A DNA stretch of 64,000 nt from Adineta steineri (lineage: Eukaryota; Rotifera; Eurotatoria; Adinetida; Adinetidae). The notes below the pieces were generated by a model. That model saw nothing but the letters and a program-made list of their open reading frames with translations, was not told the DNA's origin and searched no databases. Shown piece by piece: positions 36,362 to 59,987 of the stretch. Made by a program: the position numbers and the translations under genes. The stretch is taken from assembly GCA_905250115.1 (NCBI GenBank), contig CAJNOI010000005.1:1116001-1180000 (forward strand), written 5' to 3'. How positions within the stretch are numbered: position 1 is the first letter of the stretch; each line of letters starts with the position of its first letter.

Positions 36362-39300
36362 TTATCGTTCAAAAATTGATGCTCCTCCAACAGACATATG
36401 TCGTCTTTGTTTTGTTTGACATTTAAGCATTGAAATAATATACACACGTAAATTTACATTCATAAAGCAATAAATAATTGGATTTAATGCATGTGTACAT
36501 AAATATAAATAATAAATCCATAATGGACTTTTTATATAACGTTCAGCATTTAATATTGATGGTAAATAAAACAGAACAAATGATACAGTTATTAATAAAA
36601 ATGTTGATGCCATACGAATTTGTTTTATACGATGTCGATGAAGTTGCCGTTTTAATATTTCACTATTTGATATTGATGTACGTTGATGATATTGATTCGA
36701 TGGTAAATGTGGTGGTAATATTGTTGCTGCTTCATCTTCTAATGGATGTATTTCAGTTATTTGTTTATCATTTGATGATTTCGATTTTTTCATACAACAA
36801 TAACATAACCATTGATTTATATCTAATGTTGGTTGAGCAAAATGAAATTTTATTAATAATTGTCGTGTTGTTGAACATGGACATGGAAATTTATAATAAG
36901 TATCATTATTGCGATCTAAATCAATATCAGATGAATTTGATCGAGATGATAAATGTTGTTTATCATTATTAATTAATGGATCTTCACTATGCGCAACTTG
37001 AAATGATACTTGTTTCATATTTGAAAATTTTTCTGTTGAGACTTGTAAATCATCTGATTGTCCTTCTGATATACTTCGATGAAAATCTGTTTTAGGTTCA
37101 GTTAAAACATCATGTTCTTCATTACTACTATTAAAACTTGCCATTTCAAATTGTTGATTATCATTTGCGGATAAACATTTTGAATCAATTAATGATTGTT
37201 TAATTTTTCTTGATGCAACTAATGGTGAATAGGATGATGCGAGTGAATCAGTTCGTTGTTTAACTGGATGAGAATTGATTTGTTGATGATGATGATGATT
37301 ATTGGATGGATATGAATCAAATTTATTAAGAACATTTAAACTTTTTTTTAATGCACGTATACGTGGATTTTGTCGATGTAAAGCAAGAATGAATGTTATA
37401 GCATAAAGTATCGTAACAATACCAATTGAAATAAAAAAAAATTTATTTGATATATGTCGTAAAATATCACGTATTGTTTCTGATATTATTGATGTATCAG
37501 CAAAACATACATCATGCGTAGATACGTATGTTAAATTAATATCTGTTATATTTATAGTAACAGGAATAGATAATTGTTCATGCATTAAATCTGTTAATTT
37601 AAATGATGGAACATTTTTTTGTTCATTTGTTATTGAGATTTTTTGTGCATCATTTTTTATCATAAATGATTGATTCGATGGAATTAAAGTATAATTAGCA
37701 AGATAAACGACTCGATAGGGTGAAGATGAAAATGCTAAAGCTGTTAATAGACCTAATCCAACACCAATTGAAATAAATGTTATAAGTAAAAACTAAAGAA
37801 AATAAGCAAATATTTCGAGATATGTTTTAAAGATAGTTATTTCATGTAAAATATAAATCTAATGCCTAGTTGTTCAACTATTTGGAAAGTAACTATACTA
37901 TAGTTAAGCAACTGTGAAATAATTGAAGGAAATGTAGTACTAAATATAAATCTATTCAACAAGGCGAATAATTATGTCACAATGATTTTACTCAATATAA
38001 AATATTAATAAATGTTAAAAAAAGAAATCTCAAAAGCTATGTAAGATATTTGAAATTTGAGAACAATTATTCGGATGATATATGTTCTAATGACTACTAT
38101 ACGTCAGTTTGAATTATTTTCTTTGCCGATATAATAAGATGACATTGATATTTTTTCATGTTCTTAGAATAGGTTAACACAAATGGCAAACAAACACTAG
38201 AAAAATAATTCCATATGCTACAAATTTACTAGTACTAATGAAGACGAACAGATGTGGAAATAAATTTTCTAGTTTTCTTCATGTTCTTAACAATAGTGTA
38301 TGTATATATTCGAATTTCAATTAAATTATTGATAAAACAAATATATGAAAAAAATTATAATTAATATTATTATTTAACTATAATAAAATAAAATCTGTGA
38401 TAAGATGCAAAATTATAATCTACAAAAACAGGACGCATATACACAACAACTTCCTTTAGTTAATGATGTAAAGATTATCGAATTTTGTTAGTAGTTAGTA
38501 TTAGATGAGATTTACGATAGGATTTTGTTTATAAAAAATAAAACCATATAGAATACAGATGAATCTAATAGAATTTTAAGTATATAATAAAATTTAATAA
38601 TCTACATATTATTAGATAGAATAAGTCTTTTTTTTTCTTTCTCATAAATGTAAATACATCCTGAATCCATTTGAAACAGTAGGAGTAATAATAGAATAAA
38701 CTAAGGAATAAAAGACTGCTACAAAGTACATTTTTAAATTCAAAGGATTTAAAAATGTACTTTGTAGCAGTCTTTTACTCCGTCGTTTATTCCACATACA
38801 TCCTGTTATGATGTTTAAAACCACTATAAAATTAACGAAAAATATTCTTAATAAGGAAGGTGTGTTCAGACATATTTATTAATAATGACAGATAATATCT
38901 AAAATAGGATCGTAGAAATAAATAGATGCGTTTTTTTAAACTCAACAAAAAACTAATTTTCTTCTAGTAATTACAGCACTTGTCATATACTGAATATACT
39001 TATAATGACGAAGCAAAATTAAAATATTAAAGTCTATGAATTGATCATATGACAATAAAAGAATGAAAATAGATACAATATTTAATATTATGCATAAGTA
39101 TCTATGACTGTGTAATTCGATCGGTTTTTTTTCTAAAGAATCTTAATCAATAACAGAATGTTGGAAAACTTGTAATTTTAGCTTGAAATTCAATCTAAAT
39201 ATTTTAACGAGCTAATTGATAACAAAATAAAGAGTACCTAGAATGGGCGCATTCTAGAAATAAGTAGACATTTTCTTCTCTGATTCTCAATCATCATCAT

Positions 39301-39673
39301 TATTACTTACTTTAACACGACGTGGATTAAGTAAACGATAATGTGGTACGGCAATATTTAAAAATCTATCTAATGCAATAAATGACATAATTAATGATGA
39401 AATGATAATCAGGATTTTTGAAAATGAATAAAATCGACAAAGTGGTGTTGGTACTTCAAATTCACGATACTCCATTATCGCAATTGTTGGTACAACAACA
39501 AGACATGTCCATAAATCAACACAAGAAAGAATAAGAATAAATATAACTGATGTTGATTTTGATGAATTCCAACGATTTCCATAAGCTAATAAAATAATTC
39601 CATTGCCAAGTGTGCCTATAAATGCCACGAGCGCAAAATAAATCATAAGTCCAATATTAATCAATGTAGTCAT
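36362..39673 (-). CDS. Class A (rhodopsin-like) GPCR
   Basis: Two exons, 39673-39311 and 37792-36362, are joined in phase 0 over a 1,518-bp intron and give 597 residues. TM1 carries GTLGNGIILL (GN motif) and TM2 SCVDLW. TM3 follows a conserved Cys (PLCRFYSFSK) and ends ALDRFLNIA, a DRF variant of DRY. TM4 spans the start of exon 2. TM5 is FFFISIGIVTILYAITFILAL, TM6 MASTFLLITVSFVLFYLPSI, and TM7 ends NPIIYCFMN. The second extracellular loop has several N-glycosylation sequons (NQS, NIT, NLT). The third intracellular loop is about 230 residues, Ser/His-rich, far longer than usual. The ligand class (peptide or amine) cannot be told by eye. It presumably signals at the plasma membrane through G proteins. 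Confidence 0.88.
38693..38795. repeat. Foldback element (inverted repeat) in the GPCR intron
   Basis: Perfect 31-bp arms, 38709-38739 and 38747-38777, flank a 7-bp spacer (TCAAAGG). Imperfect complementarity continues outward to about 38693 and 38795. The single strand would form a hairpin of at least 31 bp. There are no transposase frame and no obvious target-site duplication. It could be a MITE-like remnant or a small-RNA hairpin. Confidence 0.85.
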
Positions 39674-42600
39674 TATTAGGATTATTCTTTTTAAAAATAC
39701 ATCTATGAAAAAAACAAGAAATAGATTTGAAAATTATTCTAAGTTAATCCTTTTTGCAAAATTGAATATACGATAATAATCATTTCAATGGAGAAAAACA
39801 AAAAGTTAATAATAATATTAAAAAAAAAACGGAAATATATCATCAACATAATTTTTTTCTCTCTCGCTTTCTCTAAGTAGACATAACAACATAGAGTTGT
39901 CATCTACTAGATTATTCTCTAAGAAAATGATTGGCAGTATTGATTATGAGCATCGTTGGTTTCTTTTAATCTTTTTCTTATTCTTCTCTCTCTCTCTCCC
40001 TCGTCTTTACAAGTAACACACGATCAGATTTATAACACACGCATCTTGTCAAATAAGAAAATGTTGTGTAAACAAAGCATAATGAATTTTTATTCAACTA
40101 TGTTTAATCAATTATTATTAGAAGTAAAAAAAAATAATAGGGATGATTAAGTAATCTAATATTTACGAGTATAACTTAACCAATGAATCAATGTAGATTT
40201 ATGAGAGGCAAACGTAAAGAATAGTATAATAAATGTAATTGGGTCAAGTGTTATAAAGAAAAAATATGTATTATCTATAGACGCATTATAATTGCCCAGC
40301 AGCAATTTACTTTATGAAAACATGTCGCAAACGTGTCAAAATATGTAGGAATCATGCACGAAGTTATCTTCATAATTTAAACACGATAAAGAAACGTTTT
40401 TGACTTATCTTCTCTCTTTCTCTTTTATTAATCGAAATGTTCCTCATGAGTATTCGACACTATTTATACCCTTTGTATTATTTCGATTATGAAGAAATTA
40501 AAAGAATTCATATCATTTCTAAAAAGCAAATCAATAATTAGATAAGGGAATTGAAAAAAATAAAAAATGATAGAAAAAAAACTGCTCTTTTTCTTTTATC
40601 TTATTATATATGATTTAATTTGGACTTACGTTCTGATGGATTATTTTTTGTTTATCTCATATATTATTAAATGTAAAAATGATGTATTTTACATAAAAAG
40701 GGAACATTCCTAATCTTTTCCAGTAATCTTACTTTTAAATATAGGGCAAAAGGACCTTTAACCGAGTTTTTATAATTTAACAGAAGAGCTTAATAAAAAT
40801 CTCATAATAATAAAGAAACAATCAATCAAAATTATTCGTTAAAATAATAATAAAAAAACAAATGAAATAGTATATGAACAATAGAAATCAATAATGATTA
40901 ATGATAATGAATCGTTCTTTTTTCTATTACCTGTTATATTGTCCAATAAAGTACAAATAGAAGAATTATTATATTAAAGAGCATCTAGACGAGAAGGAGA
41001 AAAAAAATTTATATGAGAAAAACATCAGCAGTTGCTGGTGAAATGATAACATAACTTGCAGAGTGTTAGAATGCCTCAAGGAGAAGGAGAGAAAGGCAAG
41101 AGATTGCACATAAATATTATTTGTCCTATGAAAAAATACAAGAACAACTGATGAGTTTGTTTTTACTAAGATAAATATGTGTGGTGATAATACATATTTG
41201 TCAAATCTAATTTCTAAGTATTCCTATATAGATAATCTACTCCCATGGTTAAAGCTATCTAGACGATTATCTCTACAGACTACATTTTTTCTCATGAATT
41301 CATTCATAAAAAAATATTCAAATAATATGATAGATCTATCTATGATATGAATAGTAACATTGAGAATGCTATTCTAATAAAAATCAGACACATGGTTCAT
41401 GTCTATAGTTAAATAAAAAAAGTTATATTTCTTTAAATACCTAGTTCACTCATGAAGAGTTATAATAATACTAAAAAAATAGTTATTATTTTAAATACGT
41501 TTAGATTATTCTTAGCAGTCATGAAGGATATTTTTTATTGTAAAGTCATTATTGTATTTTTTTTTTGATATGTGTTATAGACTGCAAAAACTAAATTTAT
41601 ATAGAGATATTTCATCTATTCTATATGTCCTTAAAGTTACTTTTTTTGAATAATTTTGATTTTAATCTTAAAAATTAATTATATAAATGTCAGTACGCGT
41701 AAGTAATTAAAGTAGCTCATAGGCAAAATGATTATATTCAAAAAAGATTAAATTGACTAATAGTATTAACATATTTCAAATAATTCGAATGACGTAAATA
41801 TAAAAGTTTCTACTGCTTAAACTAAAATGACGTGAATGTAATGTAAAATCTGTTCAAAATTTACCTTTACCCTCATTAAAATGCATATATAAACATTCGT
41901 CTAGATTTTTACCATAGAAAAAAAGAAATACGTCAATAAACTTCATACATTTGTTAAAACTAGTAGAACTCAAATGATCTGACAACATACATTTGACCGT
42001 GCTTTTTATAAGAAAAATCAAAATTAGTTAATTATATAGATAAAAATACCTACTAATCAGATTGTATATAAGAAGTCAAACAAATATCATCTTTCAAATG
42101 ATAGATTACTAACTGACGTGCATTTTTACATATTAACTAACTATTGCTCGGGTACGCACTCCGAATAATATCAGGGCTTCTTTCTCTTCAATCTAGTAGT
42201 ACATCATCGGAAAAAAAAGTAAAATTAATATATATAATCATATATTTCATAGACACTTATCATTTTTTGTAATAATAGGAATGCTGATGAGTAAAAAGCA
42301 CTTGCTAAGAGTCATCTAAGAAGGCGAAGAAGAAGGAAAAAATTAGAAAACATTAGTTTACTTTTATTCATCAAAAAAAAATTTGTTTTTTTGTCTTTCT
42401 TTCTTTCTGTCTCTAATTTCTATAAATATGAGTTACATACTGGCATATGATTATTCTCAATTGAATGCAAATTTAAAAAAAAAGGTCATATTATCCTAAC
42501 TAAATAGATTAGCTATATATTTTCCTAGACTATATAAACAAAAAAACAAGAAAGAATTAATTTAAGAGTTTGTTGATTCTAGACGAAAACATAAAGTTGT

Positions 42601-43844
42601 TCTTACTTGAGAATATTAATATCTTTTTTTTCCAGTGCAATTTTTCAACATGATTCCTCAAATCAACAGACACTGTCTTTCAACATTTAGCAGTCATATA
42701 GCCTCCTACTCGTTAGTTCCAACGAAGGCAAAAGTATATACCATTAAATGGGCGATCGAACTAATTGTATATTTGACATGACAGCACTGTATGCTATTTT
42801 CTTTCATAGATATATACTCTCGATTTTTATCAACAATACAATAAGGAACATCTGCTACACTAGTGTCAGTCATTCTATTAATTGTTTTTTTTCTTCTTAT
42901 TTATAAAAAATATTTTATCAATATGAATTTATAAATGATTTTTTAATTCTGTCTACATTAATATTTGATTTCGCATTTTTATTTCGAAATAAATAACAAA
43001 GACAAATACATTGCAGTTCTTTTGCTCATGGTAGATAAGGAAAAAAAATATATACTTGTTTGACAAAGTGATGACATATTGTAAAAACCTTATATTATAA
43101 AAATCTATAAAAAAACATACCCGTTTACACTGAAGTATACAGATTATATTATTCTCTATTCAACTACTGTCAGTTTGATATACGATTGTAAATTACATCT
43201 GCTTAAACCATACACTTCACACAAGCATATATATATACTTCTATTAGTAAAAGTTTCTTTTTATTTCCTTTTTTCTACTCAATCGATGAAAATTATAATG
43301 GTGATAATTGTATGCATTCACTCTTTAAAAATAAATTTACCATATTATAATTGAAAAGATACAAGAAAAGGGGAAGCAGACAGAGTAATAACTGAAGAAA
43401 AAAAAACATTTTTACGTCTGATAAAATATGAGTTGATGATATATATTGACTGGTAAAGATATATGATTTAATAGGCAACAAAAAAATATTATTTCAACTG
43501 TTCGACTTTGTCTATCAAAAAATAATAATAATTAAATTATGATAGGATATTTTGCTTATTTGTTGCATATTATAAACATATTATAAATCAAGTTTTTATC
43601 GTATATATTAAGATTGATGTTTTTGTTTTTGTCTCGTACAAAAAAGAAACTAGAACAAATGTTATTCGTTAATAGAAAACAAATCGTTTGGAATCGATTG
43701 ATAATAATTATATTTCTATCACTGTATTTATTTATTTATTTTCGTTTTTGTTTGTTTCCTGAACAGTTAGACTAGAAAAAAAAATAGTAATAATAACAAC
43801 AAGAAGAAGAAATACAAAAGAAATTTTGTTCGTTTGTTTCTTTT
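39674..43844. other. Gene-poor AT-rich stretch
   Basis: This is a 4.2-kb region upstream of the GPCR and downstream of Pecanex (both minus strand). Only short frames without motifs occur (39956-40150, 43293-43481). There are homopolymers and short TA runs. No RNA gene or transposon was recognised. The right end is likely Pecanex 3' UTR. Confidence 0.5.
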
Positions 43845-52976
<9,132 letters not shown>

Positions 52977-53314
52977 TATTTATTTTATACATCGAAAAAA
53001 AAATAAATTCATCTAAAATAATCAAGAAAAAAAAAGTTTTTGAGATTCAATTTTTCTTTTATTATTAACATATTAGAAGAAGAAAAAAAGAAAAAAGATT
53101 ATACTTGCTATCTTATGGTAAATAAACTTTTACTAATATAAAAAAAGATGATAATAGAAAAAAAAACACACAAACATAATTGATTTGTTAAAATGTAATA
53201 CTAAATAAAAATTGAATTCATATACAAAAATAACTGCACACAAATTAAAATAATATGTGAGCAGATTTTCAAATCTTAAGTGATGAGCAATAATGAATAA
53301 ACATAGAGAAATAT
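52977..53314. other. Short intergenic gap, Caspr to Pecanex
   Basis: 338 bp separate the stop of the Caspr homologue from the Pecanex start, both on the minus strand. It should contain the Caspr 3' UTR and the Pecanex promoter. It consists of A/T-rich runs and no gene was seen. Confidence 0.5.
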
Positions 53315-56300
53315 TTAAAAAATCCATTCTTTTGCTTCAGTTAAATCTGGATGACGTGGATCACCTTTGATTATTGCTGCATCAGCATCAATTGCTTGAT
53401 CAGCACCTTGATCTTCTTTTGTTTTATAGTGACCACTTTTACGTGATTTATGATAACATAATCCAAGACCAATTGAAATAATTATTGCAAGAAAACACAT
53501 CGTACCAATAATAATACCTAAATTTCTAGCGCGAATATTGGCGATATAAATTGGTCGTGGTAAAGCTAAAGATAAAAAACATTTTCTTATATTATAAACA
53601 AAATAAAATAAACAAACCAAGAATAGAAAATCCACGATCAGGTGGAATCTCAAGAGGTTCAGGAAGATATTTTACAGGTTCTGTACCACATGGCCACTCC
53701 CTAAGGATTAGAGGCATTAAAAAAATGAAAAATTAGTTTAATTTTAATTTTACCGAATACTTCCACCTGTCCATGTTATATTTGGATCACGTTCTTCTAA
53801 AAACGCATATTTCAATGGAAATATACGATTGAATTGTAATCGAGCAATACAACCACTAAAACCCTGTTCAGGTGGTGTTGTTTCATTTCTTCCAATATAC
53901 ATTACACGTGGACTATCAAATTGCATATCAATTTGTTGTGTTTGAGGAAATACATCAGTATATGGTTCATAATTATCAACAGTAATTATAATACGTTTAC
54001 CATACTCACGACGTGTCACAATAACTTCATGATCTTGTCCATTAGTTAAATCATATGGGACATTATATTCAAATGTATCAAAACCATAATTAAATTTAAC
54101 ACGTACACCACCATTATTATTCATTTCAAGAGTAAAATAATCCACCATACCTTTTTCATCGACTTTATCAGATTTTAATTGCATTAATATACCTTGTTTT
54201 TTATACGTTGTAAATAAAACACGAATTGTTTCTTCTTCAGTTGCAGTCACACCTTCAATCAAAACAAATACTTTATAGATTTTCCAAATATTATTTTTAC
54301 CTTGTGTAGGAAATGTATATTTAATCATTGTATTTGCTTCCAATCGTGTTCCAATTTCTGTTGAACAAATGGGTCCACGAAATGGTGTAAATGTACAATC
54401 ACAATCATATGTTGACCAACGTTCATTACAACGTCCACCGTTTAAACATGGATTACTTTGACATTTACCCATACAATCTGGTGATATACCATACATACCA
54501 CGTAAAGCATGAGTTTTTAAATCAACTAATTCTCCATTAACTTGAAATGCTCGTATACATCCAACAAAACCATTTCGATTCGTAACTGATGCTCCAATAG
54601 TTAAATTTGATGTTAAATGTATATGTCGAAAAGTAGTTTGATCTTCTGGATTAGCAGCTGATAAACCATCAACAGTTAATCTTGCTTCTTGTCGATTGAT
54701 TTCAATTTGTACTGTATGCCAATCATTATCATTAAAATCATATGGCGCACGAATTGTTACAATATTTGTTCCACGACCAACACTATAACGAAATGCTATT
54801 TCACGTGGTGATTGAAGGCGAATCTTTAAAAATAAATCAAAATTGTGTTTTTTTAAATAAATAATTAATTACAAAAAAAAACAAATATTTACTTCAATAA
54901 GATCTCCATCATCATAACCAATATTTTGTATCATAATAGCTGAACCAAATGTAGCTGAATCAAAACCAGTTTTAAATTGAAAACGTATATCACCAGCTAC
55001 TTTAGATTCAAATGGTGGTACTGTTATAATAGCATCCGCTTTTCGAAATGTTACACCATTATCATAAAGTAAATCTCCTTCACAATAAAGGCGACCAACT
55101 TGATATCGACCATATTGTTGAGAACCAACTGGTCCTATTTTATTTTAAAGATAAATATATATTCAATTGAAATTCTATAAAAAATAAAAAAAATACCTGT
55201 ATCACCAAATTCCATACGAAGTACAGGTAAAAATTCTTTTCGTGTTAAATATCCTGTATCTTTAAGTTCAGTTGTAAATTGTGAATCACAATTACAAAAT
55301 AAATTTGGATTAGCACATGTCATATCTAAACCACAAGCACATTTGCCTGTACCTATTTCACTTCCACCCCAATAATCCATTGTTTGATTTGTACGACCAA
55401 CCCACCAACCATATGGTGAATTTGGATAATTTAATAAACGTGAATTAAAACATGTATATTCAATATATTGTTTACATACATATGAACGATCAATAAGAGT
55501 AAATAATTGTGGTAATGGTACACGATAATTTATTGTTTGAGAATAAAGTGAATCAGGTAATTGATAACCACTTGATACATAACTTTCTAATTCATTATAA
55601 TGACCTATTTCAGTTACATTTTGTTGATCAGATTTCGAGCCGTAACGACATACAACAGAAAATGGTGCTAACGGACCACTACCATCAATATCAATCATTG
55701 TCAAACGTTCAGGAATTATTTCATCAATTTTCATACGATTTAATTTATAATCGAGACATGATAATGGCATATCAGTTATATGACAAACAGCACCACTATA
55801 ACCTGTATTGGAACAATCGCAATAAAATCTTGTCCATGTCTAATATATCAAAAAAAAATATCTTTATTAGGACAATTTCTTATCACTATAATTATTCATC
55901 TTAATTTCAATCGTAGAGAAAAGAATTAAACAATAGAACTTAAAATTTACACTAGCAATTTGTTTTTATGTAATAGAAACTCTTCTATATAATTATTGTT
56001 ATGTAATAGAAAACCAATATCTTTCTCTCTCTCGTGTTATATAATAGCTTTTAAAGCATTATGTCGAAAATAGAAATTACCTGATGACATATTCCACCAT
56101 GTCTACATGGATTTGGTGTACAACGATCAAACATTTCACAAGCATCAACAAGTACACCATGATTAATAACTGTTCCTGTTCTTGGTCTATTATTTGATTG
56201 TAAAACAGTTAAATTATTTACTAAATCTCTTGGTAATATTTGTATACCACTCATAACTAATTGTCTTATACAACCTACAAAACCATTCATAGCTGTTTCA

Positions 56301-58706
56301 CGATTAACTTGATCACCATTTGTACTAAATGTAAAACGATCAGTTGTTGATAAATTATTACGTGTAAATGAAAATTCAGGTTCATAATCAACTGTTATAT
56401 TAAAACGAAATTGTGTTAATAAAAGACTTATTTCATGCCATTGACCATCATTTAAATAATCTAAACATTTCATTATTTAAATATATAAATCTATATCAAT
56501 CTAAATTATACCTCGATGATGACGAACAGTTCGTTTATTTCCATCTAATTGTACTGTACATGCTAACTGTCCTTCGTCGAGAAAAAGCTAAATAACAATA
56601 AGATTAGCTTAATTATAAAATCTCCTTTTTTTTCTTACTCGTAGAAAATCTTGATCAGGTACATCATTAATTCCAATCATTAGCTGTCTTGGTTCAGATA
56701 AATTCGTATAAAATAAAACTCCATTCGGTTCAAATGTACGCATTTGAAAATTTAAATCAATAGATGTTGCACCTGGTTTACGAAATATTTCAAGATAAGA
56801 ATCAAATGATTTAAATGTATATGGATGCATATTCATTGAATCATCCTAAAAGAAAATTTTTCCCAATGTTTTATTGTTTAAAAAAAAACAAATATCATTC
56901 ATCATGCTTAAACATGCAATACAAATAAACTTCATAACATATTTTTTTTATCATGCAAAACAGCACAGCATTATATGTAAAACTTATGATCTCCTCACTT
57001 TTATATGTAGGTCTATTATATATAATGAATAAAAACTAAAAGAATGAAAGATAATATAATGTTTAACATACTTCACACATAGCACCAGAACCAACCATTC
57101 CTTGTTCAAGACCATAGAATGGATTTTGTCGTTGTAAATTTTGTAAAATATCCAATATAGAATTTGTCGATGGACTTATATATAAAACATTTTCTAAACA
57201 GCCTTGAAAATTTGGACGAACCATTATTCCTCGTTCCATATGATTAGGTGCTCCACCAACATAAAGCTAAAAAAATATATTGATTACGAAAGATAGAAGT
57301 GTGTTTTTAACTAAATAAAGTAAACATATGAGAACTTCTTTGTAAGATGCATGATTATGTAACTACTAAGAATTCATCAACTGGATTCAAGCACTTAAAA
57401 TCTGACTATGCTTAGATCATTAAGGATATTTCTGTATTGTGTTAACTATGCGCGATATTTTCCATGGGAAAAATAAATGATGCATTTGTTTACCTTCCCA
57501 TCGAGATCTAAACCATTAAAAGCACTTTGTGATTCTTCTCTTACAACTGCTTGATCAATTTTTACAGAAACATTTTTCAAATAACGTATAATAGCTAAAT
57601 CATGCCATTGATAATCATCAAGTACACTACCAGCTTGAATTATAGTAGCACCTGGACGTTCAGGTGTTGAGCCTATATAATAATTCATTGTTAATAAAAT
57701 AAATAAATAAAACAGACGACTATTTTACCTAAATCAATACCAACAAAAATACTTCCATTACGAAGTTCAATAGTTAAATAATCATTATTTTGTGTTCCTT
57801 TAGCATAAAAAATAACACCATTTGGATAATTTGTTTTAAAACGTAAACGTAATTCATCTTGTTGATTATGTAATGGAACAAATGTAGCATCATAATAAGC
57901 AATTGTTTGACTATCAAAACTGAATGATGATGAAGCTAAATAAAAATAAGAATTTAGAAAAAACTATAAAAGATAATGAATTAATTCATACTAAATGGAC
58001 ACCCATAAATTTCGACACGCATTGATATAAAATTATTCCATTGTCTTGGATTAAAACGTACATAACGTGTTATAACTGGATCAGTAAGATTATTTCGAAC
58101 AATTCCATTATCATTTTTATTTCCAGCAAAATTCTAGAAACAAATATTTATGTAAAAATAGTATTTCTATTATGAATTAACAAACCACAATGATTTTATC
58201 TTCATTTGTATAATAGAACCAATTATGTCCATTATCAGAATACATTAAATTATATATTCTTACAAATTCTTTAGCTGCACGACGTCCTTGTGTTGCTATA
58301 GCAGTTACATAGTATCGAGAACCAAGATCAATATATAAAAATTGATCTGCATCCATATAAGCTGGTCTCCATGCTTGAATAACAAATAAATATTTTAAAT
58401 TATAATAAAAAAAATAGGAATAAACAAACCATAACGACCATTAAGTCGAGCAGTATATGGTTCACGACCTTGTACAAATGATGAAGCAAAAAAGGCCGTA
58501 TTTGGAATAGTACCAGATTCAATACCTAATGATGGTTGTTTTTTACATGGACTGTAAAGATCAACTGTAGTTAAACTATTGATTACTAGAAAGCAAAAAT
58601 TTCGAATAAGAATAAATAAATGAATAAATAAAATCATACTTGATATAAAATGTAAGAAGATAAGAAATGAAAATAATTGAATGGACGGTATTAACAACAT
58701 ATTCAA
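53315..58706 (-). CDS. Nrx-IV-like: Contactin-associated protein / neurexin IV homologue
   Basis: A multi-exon gene of roughly 1,250-1,300 residues. A signal peptide (MLLIPSIQLFSFLIFLHF) starts at 58706 or 58700. Then come an F5/8 discoidin domain (AWRPAYMDADQFLYIDLG, RYVRFNPRQWNNF, ending EIYGC); laminin G domains (about 57.4-57.9, 56.6-57.2 and 56.05-56.8 kb); an EGF repeat (CTPNPCRHGGICHQ); a fibrinogen-like segment (YGWWVGRTNQTMDYWGG); a further laminin G; a second EGF (NPCLNGGRCNERW); a last laminin G (53.75-54.3 kb); one TM helix (IIIGTMCFLAIIISIGLGL); and a short tail. The tail has a protein 4.1-type juxtamembrane motif (YHKSRKSGHYKTKED) and ends EAKEWIF, a class II PDZ ligand like the Caspr2 end. 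Family role: septate/paranodal junction adhesion with contactin and neuroglian partners. The last exons are about 53699-53615 and 53566-53315. Several inner coordinates are approximate. Confidence 0.95.
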
Positions 58707-59987
58707 TGAAATAAACTAAAACATATTGAAAAAAAAAGTTTTGACTTTTATTAACAAGGTCGATGAAGTATCATTCATACATTCACTGACCGTCTCTTTA
58801 TACATATATAACGATTGGTTAGATGTTGATTAGTCATTCTTTGTGTCAAAAGTACAGAACACATCACAGATGGCATTAGCATATAGAAGCATAAGAAATT
58901 CTTTTATATATTTTATAGATATAAATCGAAAGCTTGATTCTCCCGATTATATAGTCATTAACTAAATAATTGTTTCCGATATTTCGATCTTTCAAACAGA
59001 CAAAGTTAGTTGATATATTTCAATTAGAAAATCTCGATATATTTGATGTGATAAGAGATATAACAAAAAAATTTCTTGATTGAATATATAAAAAAATAAT
59101 GAAAAAAGCTTGATTAAATATTAAAAAAAACAATAAACACTAAAAATTTATCACATAAATTTAAGATTTTTCTGTTATTTAGTGTTTAATAGGTGTCAAA
59201 CTGTATCACATTCAAAATGTTAACCATACATAAGATAAAATACAAATACATTATCTATTCCTGGTGACATAACACACAATCTTTTCTACTATCAATAAAA
59301 ACTTCATAATAATATACAGTTTCACTGTTATTATATCACGATTACAAAAAAGCATCTTGAGTAAATATCAAAAGAAAAAAAAGAACTATTTACACATTAC
59401 AATAATTTCAAAAATATTTGGGCACATATTAAACAGCATAAATTCCATACAAAACATTTGTAATAACTTCGTACGTATTCCACTATTTAATTTTGATTTG
59501 TTCAAAAGTTATATTTTGTTTAAGGGACCGAGATCAAAAAATAAATATCTATTTTTTAAATCTCTGTTTCCATATGAGTTGAACTCATTTGTTTAATATC
59601 GAAAAATATTCCAATCATTTTAAATCCATTTCACCATGAATATCAAACACCATAAATCACCGGCATAATTATTTTATATCTGTTACATTTAAAAGAGTTT
59701 TTAACTAGACTTAATAGGCTGACTAATGTTTAAAATTAATTTAAATTTTTTAACAAAGAATTATGTAGAATAGATTAATTAACTTAATTAGAAACTAAAA
59801 GAATATAAGAAAGAGAGAGAAGAGTAAGAACTGTTGAAGAAAGAATAAACCTTATGAAGACCTTAGTGCTTATGATAACTAATTAACTATCTAACTAACT
59901 ATTATTTTAATTTTGAAATAATGAATTGTGCTATGGATCTAGAAACGGAGCAATCAATATTTATTACGAACAGATGATATTTTATTA
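58707..59987. other. Intergenic, upstream of the Caspr homologue
   Basis: AT-rich, presumably the Caspr promoter and 5' UTR. A 79-codon plus-strand frame at 59357-59596 is Lys/Asn/Phe/Ile-rich without motifs and was not accepted. No other feature was recognised. Confidence 0.45.

Noticed and set aside
36478..36972. 164-codon frame antisense to the GPCR
   Set aside because: A shadow of the long open GPCR exon, with hydrophobic low-information composition and no motif.
55509..55904. 131-codon frame antisense to the Caspr homologue
   Set aside because: It overlaps the fibrinogen-like exon, which is clearly coding on the other strand.
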